From assembly GCF_006546825.1 (NCBI RefSeq), contig NZ_VICC01000006.1, positions 1-64,000 on the forward strand: a stretch of DNA of 64,000 bases. Direction: 5' to 3'. Positions 25,579 through 33,276 of the stretch are shown here, one piece after another; positions within the stretch are counted from its first letter, which is position 1; each line of letters begins with the position of its first letter. The position numbers and the translations under genes are program-made. The notes beneath the pieces were generated by a model. That model saw nothing but the letters and a program-made list of their open reading frames with translations, was not told the origin of the DNA and ran no database searches. The DNA comes from Actinomyces oris (GTDB lineage Bacteria; Actinomycetota; Actinomycetes; Actinomycetales; Actinomycetaceae).

Positions 25579-26927
25579 CTCAGTCCACGGCCCCACTCAC
25601 CGGGGCGCCTTCGACCGGCGCGCTCAACGCGGAGGAGGTCGCCGCGATCCGCGCCGACTTCCCCTACCTGGAGCGGGCCGCCCGCAACGGTCAGGCACTG
25701 GCCTACCTGGACTGGGCGGCCACGAGCCAGAAACCCGCCGGCGTCATCGCCACGGAGGCCGAGTTCTACCGCATGTCCAACGGCGCGGCGGGGCGCTCGA
25801 CCTACCAGCTCGCCGACGAGGCCACCGCCACCTTTGAGGACGCCCGCGACGCCGTCGCCGCCTTCGTCGGGGCGCGCGGTAGTGAGCTCGTCTTCACCAA
25901 GAACGCCACCGAGGCCATCAACCTCGTGGCTCTGGCCATCGGGCACGCCAGCCAGGGCCGGTCGGCGGCCCGCGGCGGAGGGCCCGCCGCGGCCGATGAC
26001 CCGGCTCGGCGCCTCATCATCGGAGAGGGCGACGAGGTGGTCGTCACCCGCGCTGAGCACCACGCCAACCTCGTGCCCTGGCAGGAGCTGTGCGCCCGCA
26101 CCGGCGCCACCCTGCGCTGGCTGGACCTGACCGAGGACGGGCGTATCGATGCCGCCACCCTGGACGTCATCACCGAGCGCACCCGCGTCCTGGCCCTGAC
26201 TCACGCCTCCAACGTCACCGGTGCGATCAGCCCACTCGACCTCATCCTCCCGCGCGCCCAGCAGGTCGGTGCGCTCGTTGTCCTGGACACCTGCCAGTCC
26301 GCTGCTCACCTCCCGTTGGACTTCGGCGCCCTGAAGACCGCGGGCGTGGACGCCATGGTGCTCTCCAGCCACAAGATGCTCGGCCCCACCGGCATCGGCG
26401 CGCTCGTGGCCACCGAGGAGCTCCTGGCTGCGATGCCACCGGTGCTCACCGGCGGCTCCATGATTGAGATCGTCACCATGGAGTCGTCGACCTTCATGAG
26501 CGGCCCGCCCCGTTTCGAGGCCGGCAGCCAGCCACTGGCGCAGGCCGCGGGATGGCGCACTGCCGTGGAGTACCTGGCCCGGATCGGCCTGGACCGGCTC
26601 CACGCCACCGAGCAGGCCCTGACCCAGCAGGTGCTCGGGGGCCTGGCCCAGGCCCCCGGGCTGCGCCTGGTCGGCCCGACCGATACCACCGACCGCCTGG
26701 GCGTGGTCGCCTTCTCCATCGAGGGAGTCCACCCCCACGACGTCGGCCAGGTCCTCGACGCCGCCGGCGTCGCCGTGCGCACCGGCCACCACTGCGCCCA
26801 GCCCATCCACCAGCACTTCGGCATCCACGCCTCCTCGCGCCTGTCCTTCGGGGCCTGCTCCACTCCCGAGGAGGTGGACCGCTTCCTGTCCGCCATCGCC
26901 GACGTCCGGCGCTACTTCCAGAGGTGA
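25575..26927 (+). CDS. sufS: Cysteine desulfurase SufS
   Basis: A 450-residue PLP-dependent class II cysteine desulfurase that passes persulfide sulfur to SufU. Seen: YLDWAATSQKP, AEHHANLVPWQ, ALTHASNVTGA, LDTCQSAAHL, the PLP-lysine motif SSHKMLGPTGIGAL (~residue 261) and the catalytic Cys in RTGHHCAQPIHQHFG (~402). An Ala/Gly/Arg-rich insertion of about 20 residues (around 130-150, ARGGGPAAADDPARR) interrupts the usual sequence before GDEVVVTRAEHH. ATG at 25575 overlaps a mini-ORF stop, and GGAAAGG is a possible ribosome binding site. SufU follows after two bases. Confidence 0.94.
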   Translation: MTQSTAPLTGAPSTGALNAEEVAAIRADFPYLERAARNGQALAYLDWAATSQKPAGVIATEAEFYRMSNGAAGRSTYQLADEATATFEDARDAVAAFVGARGSELVFTKNATEAINLVALAIGHASQGRSAARGGGPAAADDPARRLIIGEGDEVVVTRAEHHANLVPWQELCARTGATLRWLDLTEDGRIDAATLDVITERTRVLALTHASNVTGAISPLDLILPRAQQVGALVVLDTCQSAAHLPLDFGALKTAGVDAMVLSSHKMLGPTGIGALVATEELLAAMPPVLTGGSMIEIVTMESSTFMSGPPRFEAGSQPLAQAAGWRTAVEYLARIGLDRLHATEQALTQQVLGGLAQAPGLRLVGPTDTTDRLGVVAFSIEGVHPHDVGQVLDAAGVAVRTGHHCAQPIHQHFGIHASSRLSFGACSTPEEVDRFLSAIADVRRYFQR

Positions 26928-26929
26928 GC

Positions 26930-27406
26930 ATGAACGAACTCGACCAGCTCTACCAGCAAGTCATCCTCGACCACTCCCGCGAGCGCCACGGCTCCGGCGC
27001 CCTCGACGCCCCGGACGCCACCAGCCACCAGGTCAACCCCACCTGTGGTGACGACGTGACCCTGGGGGTGCGCGTCAAGGACGGCAAGATCGAGGCCATC
27101 GGCTGGGAGGGGGACGGCTGCTCCATCTCCCAGGCCTCCATCTCCGTCATGCACGACCTCGTCAACGGCGCCGACCTGGCCACCGTGGCCCGCCTCGAGG
27201 CGGACTTCGATACCCTCATGCACTCGCGCGGCAAGGGCGTCGACGACGCCGTCCTGGATGACCTGGAGGACGGGGCCGCCTTCGAGGGCGTCTCGAAGTA
27301 CCCCAACCGCGTCAAGTGCGCCCTGCTGGGGTGGATGGCCCTCAAGGACGCCCTGGCCAAGTCCGGCGTCGCCCTGCCCACCGTTGAGCCGAACGGCGCC
27401 GAGTAG
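26930..27406 (+). CDS. sufU: SufU zinc-dependent sulfurtransferase
   Basis: A 158-residue SufU (IscU-like fold) that receives sulfur from SufS. The zinc ligands are visible: NPTCGDDVTLG (Cys and Asp, ~residues 39-42), GDGCSISQASIS (Cys ~65) and RVKCALLGW (Cys ~130). The SufU-specific insertion between the second and third Cys, which separates it from IscU, is present (FDTLMHSRGKG). Start at 26930 lies two bases after sufS with GAGGTGAG overlapping the sufS end. Confidence 0.94.
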   Translation: MNELDQLYQQVILDHSRERHGSGALDAPDATSHQVNPTCGDDVTLGVRVKDGKIEAIGWEGDGCSISQASISVMHDLVNGADLATVARLEADFDTLMHSRGKGVDDAVLDDLEDGAAFEGVSKYPNRVKCALLGWMALKDALAKSGVALPTVEPNGAE

Positions 27407-27457
27407 ATCAACTGTCCTGACACCACTGTCCGACCCGTGAGGAAGAAGGAAGAAGCC

Positions 27458-27853
27458 ATGAGTGACAACCCCAGCGGGATGCCGGCAGCCGCCGACAACC
27501 CCATGGCTGCCCAGCAGCCGCCAGCCCCCGTCGCCAGCACCGAGGGCGTCGACGTCGCCGCCGTCGAGGAGGCCCTGCGCGACGTCATCGACCCCGAGCT
27601 CGGTATCAACGTCGTCGACCTCGGCCTGCTCTACGGGGTATCGATCGAGCCCGACGGCACCGTCGTGCTCGACATGACCCTGACCACCGCCGCGTGCCCC
27701 CTCACTGACGTCATTGAGGAGCAGGCCCAGCAGGCCCTGTCCCTCATTGCCGACAAGGTCCGCATCCAGTGGGTGTGGCTGCCGCCGTGGGGGCCGGACA
27801 AGATCACCCCTGAGGGCCGCGAGCAGCTGCGCGCCCTGGGCTTCAACGTCTGA
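27458..27853 (+). CDS. sufT: SufT/MIP18-like Fe-S maturation protein (DUF59)
   Basis: A 131-residue protein whose C-terminal ~95 residues form a DUF59 domain: EALRDVIDPELGINVVDLGL, VVLDMTLTTAACPLTDVIEE with the conserved Cys, and WLPPWGPDKITPEGREQLRALG. The N-terminal ~35 residues are Ala/Pro/Gln-rich and probably disordered. It is the usual last gene of actinobacterial suf operons, aiding Fe-S cluster maturation or trafficking. ATG at 27458 follows GAGGAAGAAGGAAG. Confidence 0.92.
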   Translation: MSDNPSGMPAAADNPMAAQQPPAPVASTEGVDVAAVEEALRDVIDPELGINVVDLGLLYGVSIEPDGTVVLDMTLTTAACPLTDVIEEQAQQALSLIADKVRIQWVWLPPWGPDKITPEGREQLRALGFNV

Positions 27854-27881
27854 GTTTCCTTCGTCTCCTTCGAGGCCGCCG

Positions 27882-28277
27882 TCAGGTCAGGTCCTCTTCG
27901 ACACCGAGGACCGCCTCGCGCAGGACACGCGCGTGGCAGTGGACGTGGTCGTGGCCGGCGAACAGGAGCGTCACGCGCCCCGTCAGGGCCTCGTGACGCA
28001 GGTGCTCGACGGCGGCGACCGCCTCGGGCCTCTCGGTGAGCTCGGCCCGGTAGGCCTCGACGAACTGGGGCCAGGGCAGGTCCCCGCTGTGGAAGGCCCG
28101 CCGCAGCTCGGTGGTGGGGGTGGCGTCCTTGGCCCACTCGTCGAGAGCGGCGCGCTCCTTGGACACGCCACGGGGCCAGAGCCGGTCCACCAGGACCCGT
28201 GCTCCGTCCTCGGCACTGGGCTCCTCACGGATGCCTTTGAGAACCACGTTGTCAGATGAAGGAAGGCGTTGACTCAT
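27882..28277 (-). CDS. DUF488 family protein
   Basis: A 131-residue cytoplasmic protein of the DUF488 (YeaO-like) family. Seen: GARVLVDRLWPRGVSKERA, LDEWAKDATPTTELRRAF, WPQFVEAYRAELTERPEA and a C-terminal VTLLFAGHDHVHCHARVLRE, where His and Cys residues align with the family's conserved tail. Biochemical role unknown. The ATG at 28277 is chosen over an upstream in-frame ATG at 28370 because TAGCGT sits seven bases before it (leaderless start) and the longer form would overlap the MerR gene. Convergent with sufT. Confidence 0.8.
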   Translation of the reverse strand: MSQRLPSSDNVVLKGIREEPSAEDGARVLVDRLWPRGVSKERAALDEWAKDATPTTELRRAFHSGDLPWPQFVEAYRAELTERPEAVAAVEHLRHEALTGRVTLLFAGHDHVHCHARVLREAVLGVEEDLT

Positions 28278-28284
28278 ACCAGCG

Positions 28285-28290
28285 ACGCTA
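28285..28290 (-). promoter_or_regulatory. -10-like TAGCGT for the DUF488 gene
   Basis: On the minus strand TAGCGT is followed after seven bases by the ATG at 28277, with no Shine-Dalgarno; consistent with a leaderless transcript. Confidence 0.4.
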
Positions 28291-28351
28291 CTCGCCCCAT
28301 CCGTCGGTGCGGTCCCATCGGCTCGCAGTGAACCGGGCGTGCGAGCGGCGC

Positions 28352-29191
28352 TCACCGACTCAGGCGCCATCGGTCGATCGCGGTGAGGAACTCCCGTTCC
28401 AAGGCCCGGGTGAGCCGCGCATCGGGGTAACCCGTGGCTCCGATGAGGCCGAAGAGCCCCCGGACCGCATCGCTGTCGACGCTGCTGGCCAGGGCTGCAA
28501 GACGCTCAGGCGGCAGCCGGGCCTCCATCCGGGAGACCATGACCTGGGCGCGCTGCTCGATCTGCGCCTCTGACAGCTCGGCCGGATCCTGGGAGTAAAG
28601 AGCCAGTGACTCGGCGTCGTAGTCAGGATCCGGGTCCACGAAGAGGAACTCCGCCTCCGGCGGCATCTGGCCGCGATAGCAGGCCAGGTCGGTCAGGTCC
28701 CGCTCCTTGCGCACGGCGCAGCGGGTGGCCTCATCGGCAGCGGCCTGCTCCAGCCGGTCGAAGAAGGCCGCCATACGAGGGGACATCGGTGAGACCGTCG
28801 AACCGGCTTTGGCTCGCTCCAGCAGGCCGGCGAGCATGTCCCTCTGCCTGGCGACCTCGGCCAGGTGATCCTCCACGGCGGCCAGTGCCCCGGCCAGGTC
28901 CTCGACCACGGAGCCTGCCGCCGCGCGGGCTTCAACCGTTTCGGCTGCGGGCGCGTCGTCGGGTTGCTCGACGTCGGTCGTCTCAGGCTCGTCGAGAACG
29001 CGCCTGATGGTCTCCAGGGACACACCGGCCTGGACCAGCCAGCGGATCCGGGAGAGCCGGGCGACGTGGCTCAGGTCGTAGTCGCGCCAGCCGCCCCGTT
29101 CTCCGGGAACTGGAAGCAGACCCAGCGAGTGGTAGTAGCGCACCGTGCGCACGGTTGTCCCAGTCAGCACGGCGATCTCGGCAACGCGCAT
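28352..29191 (-). CDS. MerR-family transcriptional regulator
   Basis: A 279-residue regulator. N-terminal MerR winged helix: MRVAEIAVLTGTTVRTVRYY, HSLGLLPVPGERGGWRDYDL, followed by RLSRIRWLVQAGVSLETIRRV. A coiled-coil dimerisation helix (~100-150) leads to a ~130-residue C-terminal domain without metal-binding Cys, so an organic-ligand or stress sensor of the TipA-like type is more likely than a metal sensor. The ATG at 29191 is where the DNA-binding domain starts; the frame is open upstream. Transcribed away from the polyamine cluster, whose promoter region it shares; control of that cluster is possible but unproven. Confidence 0.85.
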   Translation of the reverse strand: MRVAEIAVLTGTTVRTVRYYHSLGLLPVPGERGGWRDYDLSHVARLSRIRWLVQAGVSLETIRRVLDEPETTDVEQPDDAPAAETVEARAAAGSVVEDLAGALAAVEDHLAEVARQRDMLAGLLERAKAGSTVSPMSPRMAAFFDRLEQAAADEATRCAVRKERDLTDLACYRGQMPPEAEFLFVDPDPDYDAESLALYSQDPAELSEAQIEQRAQVMVSRMEARLPPERLAALASSVDSDAVRGLFGLIGATGYPDARLTRALEREFLTAIDRWRLSR

Positions 29192-29272
29192 GGGGACAGT
29201 CTCACACGGCACCCGGATCCTGAGCCGTTCGGATCCACATAGTGGGGCCGGATCATGGGGAGTGCGATCCGT

Positions 29273-29301
29273 TTGCCGGGGCATGCCCGCGTTGCTACTG
29301 T
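29273..29301 (+). promoter_or_regulatory. Promoter P1 of the polyamine/DUF4178 cluster
   Basis: -35 TTGCCG (29273-29278), 17-base spacer, -10 TACTGT (29296-29301). Six bases later comes a GTG (29308). The element is nearly duplicated before speD (30208-30236). The spacer contains the palindrome GGGCATGCCC. Confidence 0.6.
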
Positions 29302-29307
29302 GCCCGC

Positions 29308-29385
29308 GTGATGACAGGCGGATCAGGTACCGACGGCGGCAGCGGCGCCCCGTCTTGCTCTCCGCAGGCGGGAGGGTCCTGGTGA
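29308..29385 (+). CDS. Leaderless 25-codon mini-ORF coupled to the first DUF4178 gene
   Basis: GTG-ATG at 29308 opens a 25-codon frame rich in Gly, Ser, Thr and Pro, with one Cys and ending in Trp. Its TGA overlaps the GTG of the DUF4178 gene (GTGA at 29382-29385). It begins six bases after the -10 of P1, exactly where speD begins relative to P2. It may be a translational-coupling leader peptide; no homologue is known to me. Confidence 0.5.
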   Translation: MMTGGSGTDGGSGAPSCSPQAGGSW

Positions 29386-30131
29386 ACGGCACGCGAGGCA
29401 ACCTGCAGGTTGGCGACCTGCTCCAGGGCAGTGCAGGCGCCCTGTCAGTCACAGGCTGTCTACTCTTCAAGGAATGGGACTCCCAGGACCACTGCTTCTA
29501 CTACTGGGAGGAGTGGCAGCTCATTGGGGCCAGCAACGCCGACACCTGGGTCGAGATCGATCACGATCCCGGCGAGGTCCTCTTCTACGAACCCGTTCGT
29601 CTCCAGGAGACGATCGAGCCGTGGGCCCTGACCGTCGGCCAGACGATGCCGCTGACGATCAATGGCGTCCTGCACCGGGGCATGGTCGAGGAGGTGACTA
29701 CCGGCACCCTTGAGAATGTCGTCGGTTCCCCGGTGTGCCCACTCAACATCGGCGAGACCATGACCTACGCCGAGGTGCGGCTGACGGACCCGGCCGGCGT
29801 GACCAGCAGACTGACCATCGACAGCCACCGTTTCCGTGACCTCCTGGCATACCGCAAGACCTCCTTGTCCACTGCGCAGCAGAAGCAGCTCTTCGGGCGC
29901 GTCCTGTACAACCGCCGATCTGCCCCCGGAAGAACCGGCCGGAACATCGGATGCGCGGTCGTCGCCGCCCTCGTCAGTATCGTGCTCGTCGGCGGACTGT
30001 TCTCCGCCTGCTCCAACCCTGGCCGTTCCAATGGCGACGCCGATCCCACCAGCACCTCGCACTCGGGCTCCTCACGGAGCTATCGTCACCGCCCGGTCTA
30101 CGGAGGCGGCGGAGGTGGAGTCGGTAAGTAG
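29382..30131 (+). CDS. DUF4178 domain membrane protein 1
   Basis: A 249-residue protein. Residues ~1-180 are a beta-rich DUF4178-type domain (GNLQVGDLLQGS, FYYWEEWQLIG, TWVEIDHDPGEVLFYEPV); a transmembrane helix follows at ~187-208 (IGCAVVAALVSIVLVGGLFSAC); the C-terminal ~40 residues are Ser/Arg-rich and end in VYGGGGGGVGK. The GTG at 29382 is chosen because it overlaps the mini-ORF stop, follows GGGAGG, and aligns with the start of paralogue 2 (RGDLRVGETLRG). DUF4178 has no established biochemical function; the family is found with DUF350 and spermidine-synthase-like genes. Probably a membrane-associated partner of the polyamine enzymes. Confidence 0.8.
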   Translation: MNGTRGNLQVGDLLQGSAGALSVTGCLLFKEWDSQDHCFYYWEEWQLIGASNADTWVEIDHDPGEVLFYEPVRLQETIEPWALTVGQTMPLTINGVLHRGMVEEVTTGTLENVVGSPVCPLNIGETMTYAEVRLTDPAGVTSRLTIDSHRFRDLLAYRKTSLSTAQQKQLFGRVLYNRRSAPGRTGRNIGCAVVAALVSIVLVGGLFSACSNPGRSNGDADPTSTSHSGSSRSYRHRPVYGGGGGGVGK

Positions 30132-30207
30132 GCCCGCCCCATCGGTGGTGGGCTTCCCACCATGCGTTGTTGACGGCGGGAGAGCGAGGATGGGGACCTC
30201 AGCCCGT

Positions 30208-30236
30208 TTGTCGGCTGCCTGCCTCGTTGCTACCGT
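30208..30236 (+). promoter_or_regulatory. Promoter P2 in front of speD
   Basis: -35 TTGTCG (30208-30213), 17-base spacer, -10 TACCGT (30231-30236), then six bases to the GTG of speD. About 32 of 44 bases match the P1 region, with both hexamers and the flank GTTGCTAC(T/C)GTG conserved. Confidence 0.6.
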
Positions 30237-30242
30237 GCTCGC

Positions 30243-30590
30243 GTGAGTGCGGTGAGCCTGTGTTCTGTCAGCTACAAGATCAGTGGCGCCGAGCCGTATG
30301 CGCTTAACGACCTGTCCACCGTGGAGTCGATTCTCCTCGGCGCCGCCCAGACGGCGGGACTGACAGCCGTCTCCAGCGCTCACCACCGCTTCGAGCCCCA
30401 GGGACTGAGCGCCGTCATCATTCTGTCCGAGTCGCATATCGCCGCTCACACCTGGCCCGAGTCCGGCACCGGCTACGTGACGCTCACCAGCTGTCGCACA
30501 CTGACCCCCGCCCAGATCGAGGCCGTGGGGGAGCTGGTGCGCAAGCGCCTGCGGGCCCAGCAGGTGACCAGCTCGGAGATCACGCTGTGA
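30243..30590 (+). CDS. speH: S-adenosylmethionine decarboxylase, prokaryotic class 1B
   Basis: A 115-residue pyruvoyl enzyme precursor producing decarboxylated AdoMet, the aminopropyl donor for polyamine synthesis. Seen: ILSESHIAAHTWPESG, in which self-cleavage between Glu63 and Ser64 gives the pyruvoyl group; His69 and Cys84 (VTLTSC) sit at the positions of the catalytic His and Cys of the Thermotoga enzyme. GTG start six bases after the P2 -10 and without Shine-Dalgarno, so probably leaderless. Its stop overlaps the GTG of the second DUF4178 gene. No ornithine or arginine decarboxylase is nearby. Confidence 0.88.
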   Translation: MSAVSLCSVSYKISGAEPYALNDLSTVESILLGAAQTAGLTAVSSAHHRFEPQGLSAVIILSESHIAAHTWPESGTGYVTLTSCRTLTPAQIEAVGELVRKRLRAQQVTSSEITL

Positions 30591-31345
30591 GTGTCAGAGG
30601 CGATCTGAGAGTCGGTGAGACGCTTCGCGGTTCCCTGAGGAAGAAGCGCCGCTCCTACACCGTCATGGGACGAGTTGTCCTGAAGCGACGGGATCAGGGA
30701 AGCCGGCGCTTCGTCAAGCGGGAGCAGTGGCGCCTGATCGATGACGAGGGTAAAGAGCTCTGGCTGGAGATCCGTCGAGACACCAACAAGGTGGTACTTC
30801 ACGAGCCGGTTCCTGTTCAGCCGGCGATTGACCCGCTCACCCTCGAGGTCGGTTGGAGCCGGAAGCTGAGAGTCCGCGGCCGGCCGTGCACCGTCGAGGT
30901 CACGAATGTGCGCCGTGCTGAGATCGACCACGAGACCGGGGCCATCGATCATTCCCAGGGGGCTCTCACCGCGACGACGTGTGCCGAGCTCCGCGTGGTG
31001 GAAGCGCAGGGCTCGATCTCCACCATGGTGGTCGATGCGCATCGCCTCCATGCCCGAGAGATCTACAGCGAAACAGGTCTGTCCTCCTCGAAGCAGTACA
31101 AGGTCTTCGGTAGGCCCGTGACCCGGCCGTGGTGGATACCCGGTTTCGTGCGAAGGTTGTGGCGGTGGTTCCCCGCGGCGAGTAGAAGCGATTGGGCACC
31201 CGTGTTCTGGATCGTCCTGATGTTCGTCGTTCTGGTGCTTGCCGAGCTGATCGATGACGATGAGGGTTTCTTTCCCTCAGGAGGCGGCGTCCCCTTCCGG
31301 AACCGCTCGGTCTACGGCGGTGGGGGCGGCGGCGTCGGAAAATGA
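30587..31345 (+). CDS. DUF4178 domain membrane protein 2
   Basis: A 252-residue paralogue of the protein encoded at 29382. The soluble DUF4178-type domain (RGDLRVGETLRGSL, KREQWRLIDDEGKELWLEI) is more basic than in paralogue 1. A transmembrane helix lies at ~206-224 (WAPVFWIVLMFVVLVLAEL), preceded by a Trp/Arg-rich amphipathic patch, and the protein ends in SVYGGGGGGVGK, the same tail as paralogue 1. GTG start overlapping the speD stop. The retained tail despite divergent linkers suggests it is functionally important (inference). Likely acts at the membrane with DUF350 and the spermidine-synthase-like protein. Confidence 0.8.
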   Translation: MSVRGDLRVGETLRGSLRKKRRSYTVMGRVVLKRRDQGSRRFVKREQWRLIDDEGKELWLEIRRDTNKVVLHEPVPVQPAIDPLTLEVGWSRKLRVRGRPCTVEVTNVRRAEIDHETGAIDHSQGALTATTCAELRVVEAQGSISTMVVDAHRLHAREIYSETGLSSSKQYKVFGRPVTRPWWIPGFVRRLWRWFPAASRSDWAPVFWIVLMFVVLVLAELIDDDEGFFPSGGGVPFRNRSVYGGGGGGVGK

Positions 31346-31397
31346 CCTGGAGCCCACTGACTCAATCCCCTCGACGGTCACACACGAAGGAGAAGAC

Positions 31398-31643
31398 ATG
31401 TCGCTCATGACCATCGCTCACCACTCATCGGTCGACCTCAACTGGCAGTCACTGCTGAGCACCGTCGTCTACGCGGTGCTCGGAGTGGTTCTGCTCATGG
31501 TGTTCGCGCTGCTCGTCAACCGCATCTTCCACCTCGACCTCAGACGTGAGCTCATCGAGGACCAGAACATCGGCCTGGGGGTCGCCTTCGCCGGCACGGC
31601 GCTGGCCATCGCCATCATCATCGCCGCCACCATCCTGAGCTGA
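31398..31643 (+). CDS. DUF350 small membrane protein
   Basis: An 81-residue protein with two transmembrane helices (~18-40, LLSTVVYAVLGVVLLMVFAL, and ~58-80, GVAFAGTALAIAIIIAATIL) linked by a short charged loop containing the family-typical DLRRELIEDQNIGLG. DUF350 proteins occur in envelope-stress and polyamine-linked neighbourhoods; the function is not established. ATG at 31398 follows GAAGGAGAAG. It ends 10 bases before the spermidine-synthase-like gene. Confidence 0.88.
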   Translation: MSLMTIAHHSSVDLNWQSLLSTVVYAVLGVVLLMVFALLVNRIFHLDLRRELIEDQNIGLGVAFAGTALAIAIIIAATILS

Positions 31644-31653
31644 GCCGCACACC

Positions 31654-33180
31654 ATGACCCACGGCCGAATCGGGCGACGGGAGAACGTCGCCCTGTTCAC
31701 TGCGGCGCTGCTCGCCGCGATCGGCGGGCTCATCTACGAGCTCATCCTGGGCACGGCCGCCTCCTATCTCCTGGGCGACTCCGTGCTCAGCTTCAGTCTG
31801 GCCACCGGTATCACCCTGTTCGGCATGGGCATCGGCTCGCTGCTGGTCAACCGCTTCCGTGCAGCGCCGGCAGTCGTCTTCGGTGTCAGCGAGGTGCTCC
31901 TGGGCCTCATCGGTGGCAACTCCGTCCTCCTGCTGTACCTGGCCTTTGGGCGCACCCGCCTGCACTGGGTCGTCTTCGGCGGCATCAGCCTGACCATCGG
32001 CATCCTCATCGGCCTGGAGATCCCGCTGCTGGTGCGGACCTTCGCCGCCTTCGGGCGCCGCTCGACCAGCGAGCTGCTCGGCAAGGTCATGGCCATCGAC
32101 TACTTCGGCTCACTGGTGGCCTCCCTGGTCTTCCCCCTGGTGCTCCTCCCGCAGCTCGGCCTCATGCGCGGGGCCTACCTGGTAGGGGCCCTCAACGTGC
32201 TGGTGGCACTGCTCGTCCTGCTCCAGGTGCGCACACCGCGCAAGATCCTGTGGGCGGCCACCGCCGCCGTCGTGGCACTGGTCGGCATGTTCGCAGCCGC
32301 CAACCGCATCGAGCGCAGCGTGGAGGCGCTGACCTACAACGACCCGATCGTCTACTACCAGCAGACCGCCTACCAGAAGGTCGTCCTTACCCAGTACCAG
32401 GACGACCTGCGCCTGTACCTCAACGGCCAGCTCCAGTTCTCCAGCCTGGACGAGGCCAGGTACCACGAGACCCTGTCCGCCAGTGCCATGACCTCGGTGA
32501 AGGAACCCGCCCACGTGCTCGTGCTCGGCGGCGGCGACGGCCTGCTGGCCCGGGAGATCCTGCGCTACCCCAGCGTCACGGACGTCACCATCGTAGACAT
32601 CGACCCTGACGTCACCGAGCTGGCACGGAATAACCGCCTGCTCAAGGACCTCAACCACGCCTCCCTGTCCGACCCCAGGGTCAAGGTCGTCAACGACGAC
32701 GCCTTCACCTACGTCCAGAACTCCAAAGCGACCTACGACGTCGCTCTCATCGACCTGGTCGACCCCTCCAACGAGAAACTCGCCAAGCTCTACTCCACCG
32801 AGTTCTATCGGAACATCGAGGCGCGGCTGGCACCCGAGGGCGTCATGGTCACCCAGGCCACCTCCACCTTCTTCTCACCCCACGCCTTCTCCACAGTGGC
32901 CAGCACCGTCGCCGCCGCTCAGCCGGATCGACAGATCCTGCCCTTCTCCACCAATGTCCCCTCCTTCGGGGAGTGGGGCTTCGTGCTGTCCACCAGGACG
33001 CCGCAGAACCTCATCAGCCAGCCGCTGCCCGAAGGCCTGACTTACCAGGACCGGAAGACCCTGGAGTTCATCATGCGAACCAAGCCGGCCCGCACCGAGT
33101 TCATGGAGCCCTCCACCCTCCTGCATCCGCGGATCGTCGAGGTCTACAACCAAGACATGCGGCAGTGGCGCTACTACTGA
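31654..33180 (+). CDS. Membrane-anchored spermidine synthase-like protein
   Basis: A 508-residue fusion: about seven transmembrane helices in the first ~215 residues (for example ALLAAIGGLIYELILGTAAS) and a cytosolic aminopropyltransferase domain from ~225. Seen in the latter: YQKVVLTQYQDDLRLYLNGQ, SSLDEARYHETLS, the AdoMet-type loop VLVLGGGDGLLAREI (~290), VTIVDIDPDVTE and VALIDLVDPSNE carrying the catalytic-type Asp. With AdoMet decarboxylase in the same cluster, transfer of aminopropyl from decarboxylated AdoMet is plausible; the acceptor (putrescine, spermidine or something membrane-exposed) is unknown. No strong ribosome binding site, suggesting coupling to DUF350. Confidence 0.88.
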   Translation: MTHGRIGRRENVALFTAALLAAIGGLIYELILGTAASYLLGDSVLSFSLATGITLFGMGIGSLLVNRFRAAPAVVFGVSEVLLGLIGGNSVLLLYLAFGRTRLHWVVFGGISLTIGILIGLEIPLLVRTFAAFGRRSTSELLGKVMAIDYFGSLVASLVFPLVLLPQLGLMRGAYLVGALNVLVALLVLLQVRTPRKILWAATAAVVALVGMFAAANRIERSVEALTYNDPIVYYQQTAYQKVVLTQYQDDLRLYLNGQLQFSSLDEARYHETLSASAMTSVKEPAHVLVLGGGDGLLAREILRYPSVTDVTIVDIDPDVTELARNNRLLKDLNHASLSDPRVKVVNDDAFTYVQNSKATYDVALIDLVDPSNEKLAKLYSTEFYRNIEARLAPEGVMVTQATSTFFSPHAFSTVASTVAAAQPDRQILPFSTNVPSFGEWGFVLSTRTPQNLISQPLPEGLTYQDRKTLEFIMRTKPARTEFMEPSTLLHPRIVEVYNQDMRQWRYY

Positions 33181-33194
33181 ACCGCCTGGGAAGA

Positions 33195-33243
33195 GACGGC
33201 GAAGCCGGTTCGGTCTGAATCGTCCCGAAGCGACTTCGCCGTC
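33195..33243. terminator. Terminator after the polyamine cluster
   Basis: GACGGCGAAG (33195-33204) and CTTCGCCGTC (33234-33243) form a perfect 10-base stem. It lies between the convergent spermidine-synthase-like gene and the small membrane protein gene and could serve both. Confidence 0.5.
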
Positions 33244-33276
33244 ACCCTGTTGCCGCATCGCGGCGGCCGCCTCACC

